DNA from: Palleronia pelagia
GTDB lineage: Bacteria > Pseudomonadota > Alphaproteobacteria > Rhodobacterales > Rhodobacteraceae
Direction: 5' to 3'
Assembly: GCF_900110115.1 (NCBI RefSeq)
Contig: NZ_FOCM01000011.1
Location: forward strand, 21,116 to 85,115
Length of the DNA stretch: 64,000 nucleotides
Part shown: positions 16,684-28,069 of the stretch, one piece after another
Numbering within the stretch: position 1 is the stretch's first letter
Layout: every line of letters begins with the position of its first letter
Notes under the pieces: generated by a model
Databases searched by the model: none
What the model saw: only the letters and a program-made list of their open reading frames with translations
What the model was told of the DNA's origin: nothing
Translations under genes and position numbers: made by a program

Positions 16684-16710
16684 AAAAGGGCAGCCCGCGG
16701 GCTGCCCTTT
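16684..16710 (+). terminator. Rho-independent terminator after sodC
   Basis: AAAGGGCAGCCCG and CGGGCTGCCCTTT form a perfect 13-base inverted repeat. The A-rich left and T-ending right arms allow termination in both directions, for sodC and for the facing complex I subunit gene. Confidence 0.85.
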
Positions 16711-16733
16711 CCTATTGGGGGCTCGAGGACCGA

Positions 16734-17045
16734 TTAGTGAGTCCAGGCACCACGCCGCGATGTCGCGAAATTCTCGCCGTATCCGCCGGGCCGGATATTC
16801 GCGCGGCGAGTCTTGGGCTTGGTCACGATGGCGTCGATACCGTTGGATTCGGCATAATCGCGGGCGTCCTGTTCAGTGGCGAAGCGCAGTCGAACCTGGC
16901 TTTGCGTGTCTCGGGAACTGGTCCAGCCCATGAGCGGGTCGACGGCGCGCGCCTCGTCTGGCGTGTATTCCAGCACCCACTCCAGTGTCTTGGCGGTGCC
17001 CGACGACATGGCGGTCTTTGCGGGGCGATAGATGCGGGCGGGCAT
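16734..17045 (-). CDS. NDUFS4-like NADH dehydrogenase (complex I) accessory subunit
   Basis: The 103-aa protein matches the ETC_C1_NDUFA4/NDUFS4 family: [16 protein letters not shown] start, [25 protein letters not shown] and a C-terminal YGENFAT block. Alphaproteobacteria encode this small supernumerary subunit apart from the nuo operon, and mitochondria retained it as the 18-kDa subunit. It is expected on the matrix-arm side of complex I at the N-module/Q-module junction. Confidence 0.92.
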   Translation of the reverse strand: MPARIYRPAKTAMSSGTAKTLEWVLEYTPDEARAVDPLMGWTSSRDTQSQVRLRFATEQDARDYAESNGIDAIVTKPKTRRANIRPGGYGENFATSRRGAWTH

Positions 17046-17436
17046 GGGCTCCTCCGGTGAAGTCAGATCACTGGCGTCTAAATGGCGGCAAAAGGTCCGC
17101 GTGGCAAGATCACAAGCCGGGTCCATGCACGGTTGGTCGGCAAAGGAAAGGCCACCTGTTCGAAATTGAACAGGTGGCCCGCTGCAAGAGAATGAGGGGG
17201 TGCGATCAGGCCCCGGTAAATGGGTGGGGAATGCAGGACCCGACCGCTTGGGATTGCTGCTTGCATCTCCACTCAACTCCGAAAATCGGCGAGCCGCAAG
17301 AGGCGATTCAACCTTTTGGCGAGTTTGAGCGAAAATGCCGCAGGTCGCGGCCCCGCGGATGGCAGCATCCCGCCCAAGCGGGGTTGTGGGTGACGTGGAA
17401 AGGCCCAAGTTATGGGCGACCAGCCCGAGGTTGCCC
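17046..17436. other. 391-base divergent gap upstream of uvrB, containing a palindrome
   Basis: No gene is supported. The gap carries promoters for the complex I subunit gene and uvrB, and a perfect 12-base inverted repeat listed separately. No clear alphaproteobacterial LexA direct repeat (GTTC-N7-GTTC) was seen by eye. Confidence 0.5.
17150..17179. repeat. Perfect 12-base inverted repeat upstream of uvrB
   Basis: GGCCACCTGTTC (17150-17161) and GAACAGGTGGCC (17168-17179) are separated by GAAATT. On the minus strand the hairpin is followed by TTTCCTTT, which could serve as a weak terminator for an unannotated leftward transcript. Otherwise it may be a regulator-binding site. Confidence 0.5.
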
Positions 17437-19635
17437 ATGCCCTACGCCCATTCCGACAAGTCCGACGCACAGCTGACCGCCCCCGCGCCGCCCGTGGAAA
17501 CCCGCGAAAAGCTGGAAGGCGGCATCGCCTTCCGCATGAATTCCGAGTTCCAGCCGGCGGGCGACCAGCCCACCGCAATCGCCGAGCTCAGCCAGGGCGT
17601 GCGGGACGGCGAGCGCGACCAGGTGCTGCTGGGCGCGACAGGCACCGGCAAAACCTACACCATGGCCAAGATTATCGAGGAAACTCAGCGCCCCGCGATC
17701 ATCCTGGCGCCGAACAAGACCTTGGCCGCACAGCTTTACGGCGAATTCAAGGGATTCTTCCCAGACAACGCCGTCGAGTACTTCGTCAGCTACTACGACT
17801 ACTACCAGCCCGAAGCCTACGTGCCGCGGTCCGACACCTTCATCGAGAAGGAAAGCCAGATCAATGAACAGATCGACCGGATGCGCCACTCGGCCACCCG
17901 GGCGCTGCTCGAACGGGACGACGTGATCATCGTGGCTTCCGTGTCGTGCATCTACGGCATCGGCTCGGTCGAGACCTACGGCGCCATGACCCAGGACCTG
18001 CACGTGGGCAAATCCTACGACCAGCGGGCGGTCATGGCCGACCTCGTGGCGCAGCAATACCGCCGCAACGACCAGGCGTTCCAGCGCGGCAGCTTCCGCG
18101 TGCGGGGCGACAGCCTGGAAATCTTCCCGGCGCACCTGGAGGACCGGGCGTGGAAGTTGAGCTTCTTCGGGGAAGAGCTTGAAAGCATTACCGAGTTCGA
18201 TCCTCTGACCGGCGAGAAGACCGGCAGCTTCGACCGCATCCGCGTCTATGCCAACAGCCACTACGTGACGCCGAAGCCGACGATGAAGCAGGCGGTCATC
18301 AACATCAAGAAAGAGCTGAAGCAGCGGCTGGACCAGCTGGTGGGCGACGGCAAGCTGCTCGAGGCGCAGCGGCTGGAACAGCGCACCAATTTCGACATCG
18401 AGATGCTGGAGGCCACCGGCGTCTGCAACGGGATCGAGAACTACTCGCGCTATCTCACGGGTCGCGCGCCGGGCGAGCCGCCCCCCACCCTGTTCGAGTT
18501 CATTCCCGACAATGCCATCGTCTTCGCCGACGAATCCCACGTCAGCGTGCCGCAGATCGGCGGCATGTACCGGGGCGACTATCGCCGCAAGTTCACGCTG
18601 GCCGAGCACGGGTTCCGCCTGCCCAGCTGCATGGACAACCGCCCGTTGAAGTTCGAGGAATGGGACGCCATGCGGCCCCAGTCGGTGTTCGTGTCGGCCA
18701 CCCCCGCCGCGTGGGAGCTGGAACAGACCGGCGGTGTCTTCACCGAACAGGTGATCCGCCCCACGGGTCTTCTGGACCCGCAGGTCGAGATCCGGCCGGT
18801 CGAAACCCAGGTCGATGATCTGCTGGACGAGATCCGCCGCGTGACCGAGCAGGGCATGCGCACGCTCTGCACCACGCTGACCAAGCGCATGGCCGAGGAC
18901 CTGACCGAGTACCTGCACGAGCAGGGCATCAAGGTCCGCTACATGCACTCGGACATCGACACGATCGAGCGGATCGAGATCCTGCGCGACCTGCGTCTCG
19001 GCGCGTTCGACGTGCTGATCGGCATCAATCTGCTGCGCGAGGGGCTGGATATTCCCGAATGCGGGCTGGTGGCGATCCTGGATGCCGACAAGGAGGGCTT
19101 CCTGCGATCGGAGACCTCGTTGATCCAGACCATCGGCCGCGCCGCGAGGAACGCCGACGGCCGTGTCATCATGTATGCCGATCGCATCACCGGCTCGATG
19201 GAGCGCGCCATGCGCGAGACCGAGCGCCGCCGCGAGAAGCAGATCGCCTATAACGAGGAGCACGGGATCACGCCCGCCACGGTGAAGAAGAACGTCGAGG
19301 ATATCCTCGCCGGGCTTTACAAGGGCGACGTGGACATGAACCGCGTGACGGCAAAGATCGACCCGAAGGCGCAGGGCTCGAACCTGCAGGCGGTGCTGGA
19401 CGGCCTGCGCGCCGACATGCGCAAGGCGGCGGAGAACCTGGAATTCGAGGAAGCCGCCCGCCTGCGCGACGAGGTCAAGCGGCTGGAGGCCGTGGACCTC
19501 GCCGTATCCGACGACCCCATGGCCCGCCAATCCGCCGTCGAGGCCGCGTCGGAGGCGTCCACGAAGGCGTCCGGGCGGAGTACGGCGGGGCGACCGGGGC
19601 AACGCGGGGGGAATGTGAAGCGGCGGAAGAAGTAA
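17437..19635 (+). CDS. uvrB: UvrB, excinuclease ABC subunit B
   Basis: Damage-verification helicase of nucleotide excision repair; it loads with UvrA and recruits UvrC. The protein is 732 aa from the ATG at 17437, which has GAGG 7 bases upstream. Walker A is GATGTGKT, the damage-wedging beta-hairpin is [12 protein letters not shown], and helicase motifs include FADESHVS and QTIGRAARN. The C-terminal UVR motif [18 protein letters not shown] contacts UvrC. The last 40 or so residues are a low-complexity basic tail. The stop abuts the stop of the facing HEPN gene. Confidence 0.98.
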   Translation: MPYAHSDKSDAQLTAPAPPVETREKLEGGIAFRMNSEFQPAGDQPTAIAELSQGVRDGERDQVLLGATGTGKTYTMAKIIEETQRPAIILAPNKTLAAQLYGEFKGFFPDNAVEYFVSYYDYYQPEAYVPRSDTFIEKESQINEQIDRMRHSATRALLERDDVIIVASVSCIYGIGSVETYGAMTQDLHVGKSYDQRAVMADLVAQQYRRNDQAFQRGSFRVRGDSLEIFPAHLEDRAWKLSFFGEELESITEFDPLTGEKTGSFDRIRVYANSHYVTPKPTMKQAVINIKKELKQRLDQLVGDGKLLEAQRLEQRTNFDIEMLEATGVCNGIENYSRYLTGRAPGEPPPTLFEFIPDNAIVFADESHVSVPQIGGMYRGDYRRKFTLAEHGFRLPSCMDNRPLKFEEWDAMRPQSVFVSATPAAWELEQTGGVFTEQVIRPTGLLDPQVEIRPVETQVDDLLDEIRRVTEQGMRTLCTTLTKRMAEDLTEYLHEQGIKVRYMHSDIDTIERIEILRDLRLGAFDVLIGINLLREGLDIPECGLVAILDADKEGFLRSETSLIQTIGRAARNADGRVIMYADRITGSMERAMRETERRREKQIAYNEEHGITPATVKKNVEDILAGLYKGDVDMNRVTAKIDPKAQGSNLQAVLDGLRADMRKAAENLEFEEAARLRDEVKRLEAVDLAVSDDPMARQSAVEAASEASTKASGRSTAGRPGQRGGNVKRRKK

Positions 19636-20406
19636 TCACCAAGGATTGGAGGCAAGAGCTTTTTCAATGTGCTCCTTCACTGCGTCATCCGTCTTGGCCA
19701 CAAGTCTGCGGATTACGGAGAAATATTCGTCGACCAACTTTTTTGTAACACTGTCGCCATCCACTCCTCTGTGAGCGATGGCGCCGCGAAGGCTCACGAA
19801 TTTGTCAAGCTTTTCTCGACTCCAATTAGCATCTTTCCCCGGAGCAATCAGCCAAGACTCTGAGATATTTTTCAATCCAAGACCGGTCAGGAAAAGATCA
19901 TCGATTTGCGTCGCCTTCGGAGTGTTCAGCTTGCGGGCGCGCTGCTCTTTCATCAGATCGAATCTCTCCAAGAGGTGGGTCCGCCACCCATCTCCTGACA
20001 AACTCCAAACCGCCTGATGATTTTCCTCCCTTTTCAACTCAGTTGCGACTCGATTGCGAATGTCTCTGGGCAGCAGTGACGCGTTGCTTGCGTGCTCAGT
20101 AAGGTACAGAAGTGCTTCCGATAAAACGTCCTCACAGTATGCTTCCCAAAACGCTGTAATCAAAACGATTGCTGACTTGTTCAAAACTTCCAACCCACGT
20201 CTGCGCCCGGGGCCTTTACCCCCTTCCTTTCGGTGAAGATCTAGTAGCCTCTTGATGTCGGACTCGTTCTTCCCAAACTGACGGAAAGCTTGGCTACCGG
20301 CATCGGAGCCACCTACTTGCTCTCCGGCGATTTGTGGAATGGCCAGGTTGCTCGCGGGGGCTTCGGCTTGCTCCAAGCTCGCAAATAAAGTCAATTGTCC
20401 GTTCAT
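19636..20406 (-). CDS. HEPN-domain protein (RiboL-PSP-HEPN-like)
   Basis: The 256-aa protein resembles RiboL-PSP-HEPN family members: helices around ALVLITAFWEAYCEDVL-like sequence, a W-containing middle and a C-terminal helix with the HEPN motif R-x4-H (RGAIAH, Arg207/His212). HEPN proteins with this motif are often metal-independent RNases in toxin-antitoxin or abortive-infection systems. No partner antitoxin is adjacent. Base composition is clearly lower in GC than the flanking uvrB and oxyR, which suggests horizontal gain. RNase activity is inferred from the motif only. Confidence 0.7.
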   Translation of the reverse strand: MNGQLTLFASLEQAEAPASNLAIPQIAGEQVGGSDAGSQAFRQFGKNESDIKRLLDLHRKEGGKGPGRRRGLEVLNKSAIVLITAFWEAYCEDVLSEALLYLTEHASNASLLPRDIRNRVATELKREENHQAVWSLSGDGWRTHLLERFDLMKEQRARKLNTPKATQIDDLFLTGLGLKNISESWLIAPGKDANWSREKLDKFVSLRGAIAHRGVDGDSVTKKLVDEYFSVIRRLVAKTDDAVKEHIEKALASNPW

Positions 20407-20431
20407 AATTCGAGATTAACCGAAAAAATCC

Positions 20432-21343
20432 TTAGCGGCCAGTTTCAACAAAACGCATCCATTTTTGTTGGAACAAATCTCCCGCCATCTCCTCCAACGC
20501 CCCCGCCAGCGGGGTCGTCTTGCGCCAGATCATGCCCACCGTCCGCGCGGGCTGGGGCTCGTTGAACCGGCCCACCGAGACCGGGGCGGCGCGGGTTTCG
20601 ACCTCCACCGCCATCTCGGGGATCAAAGTCACGCCCATGCCCGCGCCGACCATCTGCACGAGCGTCGACAGCGACGTGGCGTCGAGGCCCAGCGCGGTAT
20701 GGGCGCGGTCGAGATCGCAGAAGGACAGCGCCTGGTCGCGGAAGCAGTGGCCTTCGTCCAGCAGCAGCAGGCGCATCTCGCGCAGCTCGTCCCGGCCGGG
20801 CATGGGGCGGTCCGCGTCGGCCTCGGGGCGGACCAGCACGAAGGGCTCGGAGAACAACGGCACCTCGGTAAAGGCCGGCTCGCCGATGGGCAGGGCCACG
20901 ATGGCGCAGTCGATCCGGCCCTCGGACAACTCGCGCAGCAGGGCCGAGGTCACCGTTTCGCGGATGTCGATGGCCAGGTCCGGCCAGCCGCGCGCCAGCT
21001 GCCCCATGAGCCGCGGCAGCAGGTAGGGCGCGATGGTCGGGATGATCCCCAGCCGCAGCCGCCCGCGCAGGCCGCCCCCTGCCCCGCGCGCCGCGTCGCC
21101 CAGATCGTCCACCGATTGCAGCACGGCGCGGATGCGGGGGCGCAGCGCCTCGCCCAGCGCGGTCAGGGTCACGGACCGGCCGCCGCGTTCGAACAGCGGC
21201 CCGCCCAGCTGCGTCTCGAGCTCGCGGATCTGGACCGACAGGGCGGGCTGCGAGATCGCCGTCACATCGGCCGCGCGGCCGAAATGGGCCTGGTCGGCCA
21301 GCGCCTCGAAATAGCGCAACTGCTTGAGGGTCAGGTTCTTCAT
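20432..21343 (-). CDS. oxyR: OxyR, peroxide-sensing LysR regulator
   Basis: LysR-type activator (303 aa) with the HTH in LKQLRYFEALADQAHFGRAAD. The redox pair is Cys200 and Cys209 (LDEGHCFRDQALSFC), with the nine-residue offset of E. coli Cys199/Cys208; peroxide oxidises these to a disulfide. It is divergent from katG, and its start codon lies within a palindromic site, as expected for autoregulation and katG control. Confidence 0.95.
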   Translation of the reverse strand: MKNLTLKQLRYFEALADQAHFGRAADVTAISQPALSVQIRELETQLGGPLFERGGRSVTLTALGEALRPRIRAVLQSVDDLGDAARGAGGGLRGRLRLGIIPTIAPYLLPRLMGQLARGWPDLAIDIRETVTSALLRELSEGRIDCAIVALPIGEPAFTEVPLFSEPFVLVRPEADADRPMPGRDELREMRLLLLDEGHCFRDQALSFCDLDRAHTALGLDATSLSTLVQMVGAGMGVTLIPEMAVEVETRAAPVSVGRFNEPQPARTVGMIWRKTTPLAGALEEMAGDLFQQKWMRFVETGR

Positions 21344-21357
21344 AACTTGAAGTTATG
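21341..21357. promoter_or_regulatory. Putative OxyR site in oxyR-katG gap
   Basis: CATAACTT-G-AAGTTATG is a perfect inverted repeat covering the oxyR start codon, consistent with part of an OxyR binding region between the divergent genes. Confidence 0.5.
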
Positions 21358-21367
21358 GGAAATATAG

Positions 21368-23671
<2,304 letters not shown>

Positions 23672-23691
23672 TCGCCACGCCTTCGAAAATG

Positions 23692-23721
23692 AAAAAGGCA
23701 CCCCGCGGGGTGCCTTTTTTT
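23692..23721 (+). terminator. Rho-independent terminator after katG
   Basis: GGCACCCCGCGGGGTGCC (23697-23714) is a perfect palindrome preceded by five A and followed by seven T, so it can work in both directions. Confidence 0.92.
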
Positions 23722-23741
23722 GATTGATATCTGTGCCGAGA

Positions 23742-24026
23742 TTACTCCGGCGCGGGCTCGACATCGACCGACGGCACGGTGACTTCGGCCTCTTCGGTAT
23801 CAACCTCGACATCCACGTCGGGAACCTCGACCGTTTCGGTCTCGGTGCCCACATCGACCGAGCCGGTCTGAACATCGACCTCGGGCATTTCGCCCGGCTC
23901 GGCCGAGACGTCCACGTCGACATCTGGCAACGCGCCCTCGTCGGTCACGTCCACGTCGATGAAGTAGAAGGCCAACAGGGCCACGATGACCGCCACAAGG
24001 AGGGCGGCAAGAACTCCGCGTTTCAT
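23742..24026 (-). CDS. Single-pass membrane protein with acidic DVDV repeats
   Basis: Unrecognised 94-aa protein. An N-terminal membrane anchor (about residues 4-22, MKRGVLAALLVAVIVALLAF) is followed by about 70 residues of alternating Asp/Glu and Val (VDVDV, PDVDV, VEVPDVDVEV) with prolines. The alternating pattern suggests extended beta strands, probably on the periplasmic side. Similar short proteins with this pattern occur in alphaproteobacteria without known function. It lies next to a GlsB/YeaQ-like gene, and both are preceded by GGAAC elements. Confidence 0.7.
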   Translation of the reverse strand: MKRGVLAALLVAVIVALLAFYFIDVDVTDEGALPDVDVDVSAEPGEMPEVDVQTGSVDVGTETETVEVPDVDVEVDTEEAEVTVPSVDVEPAPE

Positions 24027-24063
24027 AACGCTCTCACCTTTTGGTTATAACATCTGCGGCAAT

Positions 24064-24088
24064 TACGCGCGGAAGCACGGGATGTTCC
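24064..24088 (-). promoter_or_regulatory. Possible ECF-type promoter of the DVDV-repeat gene
   Basis: On the minus strand, GGAAC (24088-24084) is followed after 16 bases by CGTA (24067-24064), 38 bases from the start codon. The alphaproteobacterial general-stress (EcfG) consensus is GGAAC-N16/17-CGTT, so this has one mismatch. Upstream of the next gene GGAAC-N17-CGAA occurs (24433-24408), a weaker match. Confidence 0.35.
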
Positions 24089-24110
24089 AAAAAGTCTCGC
24101 GCGATGCGAA

Positions 24111-24386
24111 TTAATCTTTGCCGCGCAAGGCCCGCACCAGCGCCAGGACCACCACCGCCCCGATCAGCGCCGTGATCAGGATGACCAGCAATCCACCGGC
24201 CGCGAGGATGCCAAGGCCCAGCGCGGCCAGGATGAACGGCAGCGCGACCGCCCCCGCGATGCCGGCGATCAGGTAGAGAAGCCGTTGCCGGCCGGCCAAG
24301 GCGCCGGCGATGAGCCCTGCCACCGCGCCGATGACAACAAGCAGGATCAGCGCCGTCGCGCCGATCACGTCCAGGATCTGTTCCAT
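24111..24386 (-). CDS. GlsB/YeaQ/YmgE-like small membrane protein
   Basis: The 91-aa protein is almost entirely hydrophobic, with three predicted membrane helices. Glycine-rich turns (GAVAGLIAGALAGRQR) are typical of the transglycosylase-associated/GlsB family, which is often stress-induced. Exact biochemical role is unknown. Its neighbour is another small envelope protein in the same orientation. Confidence 0.6.
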   Translation of the reverse strand: MEQILDVIGATALILLVVIGAVAGLIAGALAGRQRLLYLIAGIAGAVALPFILAALGLGILAAGGLLVILITALIGAVVVLALVRALRGKD

Positions 24387-24441
24387 AGCGGTCCCCTCAT
24401 GCGTCCGTTCGCACAGCGCACGAGGGGTGTTCCGGGTTCCC

Positions 24442-26733
24442 TCAATAGGGCCTGTCGCAGCGCACCGTCAGTTGCACCTTGCCCTTCACCGCCTTGCTCC
24501 AGCGCAGGCGCACGCGGTTGTTGGCGGGTCCCTCCAGCGGCGTGGCGGCTGGCATGTCGTAGACGGCAGACCCGCCGCTGTCGGTGATGCTGCCCTGCGC
24601 GGCCACACCGGGGACCGTCCGGCTCCAGGCGCCGAAGGGCAGCCACGGGCCGGGATCGAGCGTCCAGTTCTGCGCGGCCGAGCCTTGGGTGAATTCCAGC
24701 GTCACCGGGTTGATGGTTTCCTGCAGGATGTTGTTGAAGCTGTTGGCCGAGAAGTCGATCACCCTGTGCCGCGACGCGTCCAGCGGCGCGATCGAGTCGT
24801 CCACCCGTTCGACCCGGTTCAGCGGACCGTTGATCGACCGGAACGTGTTGCCCGTGACGCTGAGCCCCTGGATGAAATGACCGGTGCCGAAGGGCTTCAC
24901 CACGATGAAGGTGAACCAGTCGGCCGCGTTCAGCGCGTTGAAGATGTTGCCGGTCAGGCTGAGCCCGCCAAAGCTGAACTGGTTCGCGAAATCCGGGAAC
25001 GGCTCGTACTGGTTCGACATCTCGATGTGGCAATTGTCGATGTAGTTGCCGGTGATGATCGTTTTCGGGTTGGTCTGGGTGAACACGCAACCCGCCGTCA
25101 GGGGCCCGTCGGGGGTGTTGTCGCCCTGGAACCAGTGGTTGCCGACGATGATGTGGCCCGAGCCGTTCAGCACCATGGTCGTGCCGAACCGCTGGAACCG
25201 GCTGTCGCGGATCTTGGCGTCGTTGGCGTTCACGTTGAAGCCGACGCTGATGCGTTGCGGCGCGGCGACGGGCTGTTCGTCGGACACGAACAGGCAGCGG
25301 TCGACCATCAGGTCCTGGCAGCCCCGCCCGTGGCTGGTGATGCCGCGATGGCTGGGCTTGGTCATCGACACGTCCCGGATCTGGAAGGTCTCGCCCAGGG
25401 GCGGCAGCAGGATGCCGCTGGCCTTGCCGTCCATCTGGAAATCCACGTCGTCGATGGTGAATTTCGACATCTTGGTGAAGCCCGAGAAGTCGAGCACGTA
25501 GCGATAACGCGTGAAGGTATAGCTCTGGTTGGCCGCCGCACCCCAAAGCGGCGCCGACAACTCGATCGTGCCCGCGCTCAGATTTCTGGACCGGACGAAG
25601 ACTTCGCGGCCGACGCCCGTGCCCTCGACCCGCGCGCCGACCTCAATCGTGGCGAGGTTGCTCACATTTGAGAGGCGCGTTGGATTGGAGGCCGGGTTGT
25701 ATTGCGCCGTGGCGGTGACGGTACCCAAGTTCCAGCCGGTGCCGGACTTGACGTTGAATTGGCCGTTGCGGATGACGCGCCGGATCTCGAACACGGTCTC
25801 GTTCGCGGCCTCGGCCATGTCGATGGGGCCGAACACGTCGATGCGACGTCCGCCCAAGTCCAGCGACTCGTGATCCGCGTTGGACAGCAAGGCCTGGAAC
25901 GCCTTCTTGAAGGCTTCCACCTCGTCCCCGAAGGCGTCGATATAGCTTGCCAGGTCGAAGTTCTTGCGCAGCAGGAACCGCCGGTTGCGGGGTTGGGTCA
26001 CCATGCCCTCGAACCGGATGCGGGTGTCGATGGTCACGTCCTGCCCGAGGTAGTAGGTCCCGGCAGGCACGATGATCTCGCGCCCTGCCGACGCGGCATC
26101 GGCGGCCTCGAACGCGGCCGAGTCGTCGGTCACCCCGTCGCCCTTGGCCCCGAAATCGACCACATCGACCACGGGGATCACTTTGCGCAGGTAGGCGCCG
26201 GTGATGTCCTCGATCACCAGGTCGTCGATGCGCACCACGCCGCCCGACGGCCCGATCAGGTCCAGCCCGAAATAGCCGTAGGTGGGCGCGCCCCCCCAGA
26301 CCATATCGACGCCGCCACGCGCGCCTGGCCCCACGATGGCCGAGACCTCGACCACCTCGCCGTAGCTGGTCAACGGCACCGACGGCCCGGTTTCGGGGAT
26401 GCCGTCCACGGCCACATCATTGCCGCGCCCCGCCCAACCGGCGATGCGCACGGAGGGAAGGTTGCCCGACACCGCCTTCACCCGCGCGGTGATGCGCAGG
26501 TAGCAGCCCGGCTCGATCGGGGTGCGGATCATGTAGCGCAGCCACTGCGTGGCTTGGGTCTTCAGAAGTTCCAGCGCGCCGCCGAAATCCTGGTCGGCGG
26601 GGACGAAGGCCGCGTTGGACGCATTTTCATAGGTGGGCGATCCGGCGGTGCCGTTCCCGCTGGACCACACGTCGAGCCCGGCGGCGAAAGGCGTCGGCAT
26701 CAGCACGATGCCGTCGGTGATGGTCTTGTTCAT
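24442..26733 (-). CDS. Right-handed beta-helix (pectate-lyase-superfamily-like) protein
   Basis: The 763-aa protein begins with a carbohydrate-binding-like beta domain (about 1-180). A pectate-lyase-superfamily/GH28-related entry motif follows, VVDVVDFGAKGDGVTDDSAAFEAA. Next is a long set of coil repeats with NxI/GN turns (LTGNIFNAL, VTGNTFRSI, ITGNYIDN). It lacks an obvious signal peptide. Such proteins are polysaccharide lyases, hydrolases, or tailspike-like depolymerases. Capsule export genes lie about 1.3 kb away, so a role with surface polysaccharide is reasonable but unproven. The start at MNKTITDG was preferred because the upstream 19 codons look non-coding. Confidence 0.75.
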   Translation of the reverse strand: MNKTITDGIVLMPTPFAAGLDVWSSGNGTAGSPTYENASNAAFVPADQDFGGALELLKTQATQWLRYMIRTPIEPGCYLRITARVKAVSGNLPSVRIAGWAGRGNDVAVDGIPETGPSVPLTSYGEVVEVSAIVGPGARGGVDMVWGGAPTYGYFGLDLIGPSGGVVRIDDLVIEDITGAYLRKVIPVVDVVDFGAKGDGVTDDSAAFEAADAASAGREIIVPAGTYYLGQDVTIDTRIRFEGMVTQPRNRRFLLRKNFDLASYIDAFGDEVEAFKKAFQALLSNADHESLDLGGRRIDVFGPIDMAEAANETVFEIRRVIRNGQFNVKSGTGWNLGTVTATAQYNPASNPTRLSNVSNLATIEVGARVEGTGVGREVFVRSRNLSAGTIELSAPLWGAAANQSYTFTRYRYVLDFSGFTKMSKFTIDDVDFQMDGKASGILLPPLGETFQIRDVSMTKPSHRGITSHGRGCQDLMVDRCLFVSDEQPVAAPQRISVGFNVNANDAKIRDSRFQRFGTTMVLNGSGHIIVGNHWFQGDNTPDGPLTAGCVFTQTNPKTIITGNYIDNCHIEMSNQYEPFPDFANQFSFGGLSLTGNIFNALNAADWFTFIVVKPFGTGHFIQGLSVTGNTFRSINGPLNRVERVDDSIAPLDASRHRVIDFSANSFNNILQETINPVTLEFTQGSAAQNWTLDPGPWLPFGAWSRTVPGVAAQGSITDSGGSAVYDMPAATPLEGPANNRVRLRWSKAVKGKVQLTVRCDRPY

Positions 26734-26840
26734 GGTGGTCCCCGCGTGAATGGCGCGCGCCCCGGGAAGACCGGGCCGCATCGGGGACAAGGGATAGGCA
26801 GGCGGGCGTTAATGCGGCCTGCGACCTGCGTGCGGTGGGC

Positions 26841-27245
26841 TCAGGCGCCAACCTGGGGGGCGCGCAGCAGGCGCACGCCGTTGATCTGCCACCCGTCCGC
26901 GGTCTCGATCATCTCATATTCCAGGACGTGCAGCGCGCCGCCCGTGTCACGCATCATCACCCGCTGCTGCACCCGGTCGCCCAGCGGCCGGGCATCGAGG
27001 AAGGTCACGTCCTCGGGCCGATAGACCATGGGATAGCCTTGCTGCACCATCTGGCCGAACCGTTCGGGCGTGCCGAACATGCCCTTGATCATGGGCGAGG
27101 CATAGGTGAAAGCGGTGGCGAAATCATCGGCCCGGAAGGCATCGATCTGGGCGCTGATGACCCCTTCGATGGCGGCATCCTCGGCCGGTGCGACCACGGG
27201 CACGACCAGCGCGGCGGCGAGACAGGCGGTAAACAGCGGTTTCAT
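26841..27245 (-). CDS. DUF4864 exported protein
   Basis: The 134-aa precursor has a signal peptide ending near APAED. Its body matches DUF4864: IDAFRADDFATAFTYASPMIKGMFGTPERF, then a QQRV...EYEMIETADGWQINGV end, a cystatin/NTF2-like fold. It is probably periplasmic and of unknown function; the family is common in Rhodobacterales. The start is at the ATG preceded by AGGAT. Confidence 0.8.
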   Translation of the reverse strand: MKPLFTACLAAALVVPVVAPAEDAAIEGVISAQIDAFRADDFATAFTYASPMIKGMFGTPERFGQMVQQGYPMVYRPEDVTFLDARPLGDRVQQRVMMRDTGGALHVLEYEMIETADGWQINGVRLLRAPQVGA

Positions 27246-27332
27246 GGGCGATCCTCCTACGCTCAGAGACACGCAAGGATGATGGCGCAAGTTTCGGATC
27301 TGCCCATGCGACGATTGGTGTCGGGGTGCCTG

Positions 27333-27935
27333 TCAGCTCATCTGTGACAGGCGCGCCACGTAGCGGGCCAGCGTGTCGATCTCGAGGTTCAGCCGGTCGC
27401 CCACCTTGCGCGCGCCCCAGGTCGTGACCTGCTTGGAGTGGGGGATCAGGTTCACGTCGAAGGACTCCCCGTCGACGGCGTTCACGGTCAGCGAGGTGCC
27501 GTCCAGCGCGATCGAGCCCTTGGGCGCGATGTACCTGGCCAGCGCCTCGGGCGCCTCGATGGTGAAGCGGGTCGAGCCGTCGATCTCTTCCATGCCGGTG
27601 ATCGTCGCGACGCCATCCACGTGGCCCGACACGATGTGCCCGCCCAGCTCGTCGCCCACGCGCAGGCTGCGTTCCAGGTTCAGCCGCGTGCCGGGCGCCC
27701 AGCCCGTGTCGCCGATATTGGTCTTCGACACGGTCTCGGCGCTGATCTCGACCTCGAACCATCCGCGCGGGTCGGTGCCGGTGTCGGTAACGGTCAGGCA
27801 GACGCCGTCGCAGGCGATGGACGCGCCCAGCGGCACGGTCGCGATGTCGTAGGAGGTGGCGATGCGCGCGCGCAGGTCATGGGGACGCTCGACCTTCAGA
27901 ACCTCGCCGATATCGGTGATCAGTCCGGTGAACAT
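27333..27935 (-). CDS. ribE: Riboflavin synthase, alpha subunit
   Basis: Catalyses dismutation of 6,7-dimethyl-8-ribityllumazine to riboflavin. The 200-aa enzyme starts with the invariant MFTGLI and has two homologous lumazine-binding barrels, including GASIACDGVCLTV in the first and GSIALDGTSLTVN in the second, plus the GHIVSGHVDG block. In related genomes it follows ribD; here three capsule genes lie between them on the opposite strand. No FMN riboswitch was recognised upstream. Confidence 0.95.
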   Translation of the reverse strand: MFTGLITDIGEVLKVERPHDLRARIATSYDIATVPLGASIACDGVCLTVTDTGTDPRGWFEVEISAETVSKTNIGDTGWAPGTRLNLERSLRVGDELGGHIVSGHVDGVATITGMEEIDGSTRFTIEAPEALARYIAPKGSIALDGTSLTVNAVDGESFDVNLIPHSKQVTTWGARKVGDRLNLEIDTLARYVARLSQMS

Positions 27936-28069
27936 GCGCCGCTCCTTCGTGGTGGGGTCCTGCCGCGGATATGGCCCGCGCGGGGCAGCGGTGACAAGGG
28001 CTGCACCATCCGGGACATTAAATAACCACCTTTCCACGCCACGATCCCGGTGATTGAGTGGCGGGAACC

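Noticed and set aside
17046..17436. SOS (LexA) box upstream of uvrB
   Set aside because: The only GTTC/GAAC pair is an inverted repeat (GTTC-GAAATT-GAAC), whereas the alphaproteobacterial LexA site is a direct repeat GTTC-N7-GTTC.
27936..28069. FMN riboswitch upstream of ribE
   Set aside because: The gap is short and lacks the conserved RFN segments; nothing beyond ordinary promoter sequence is seen.
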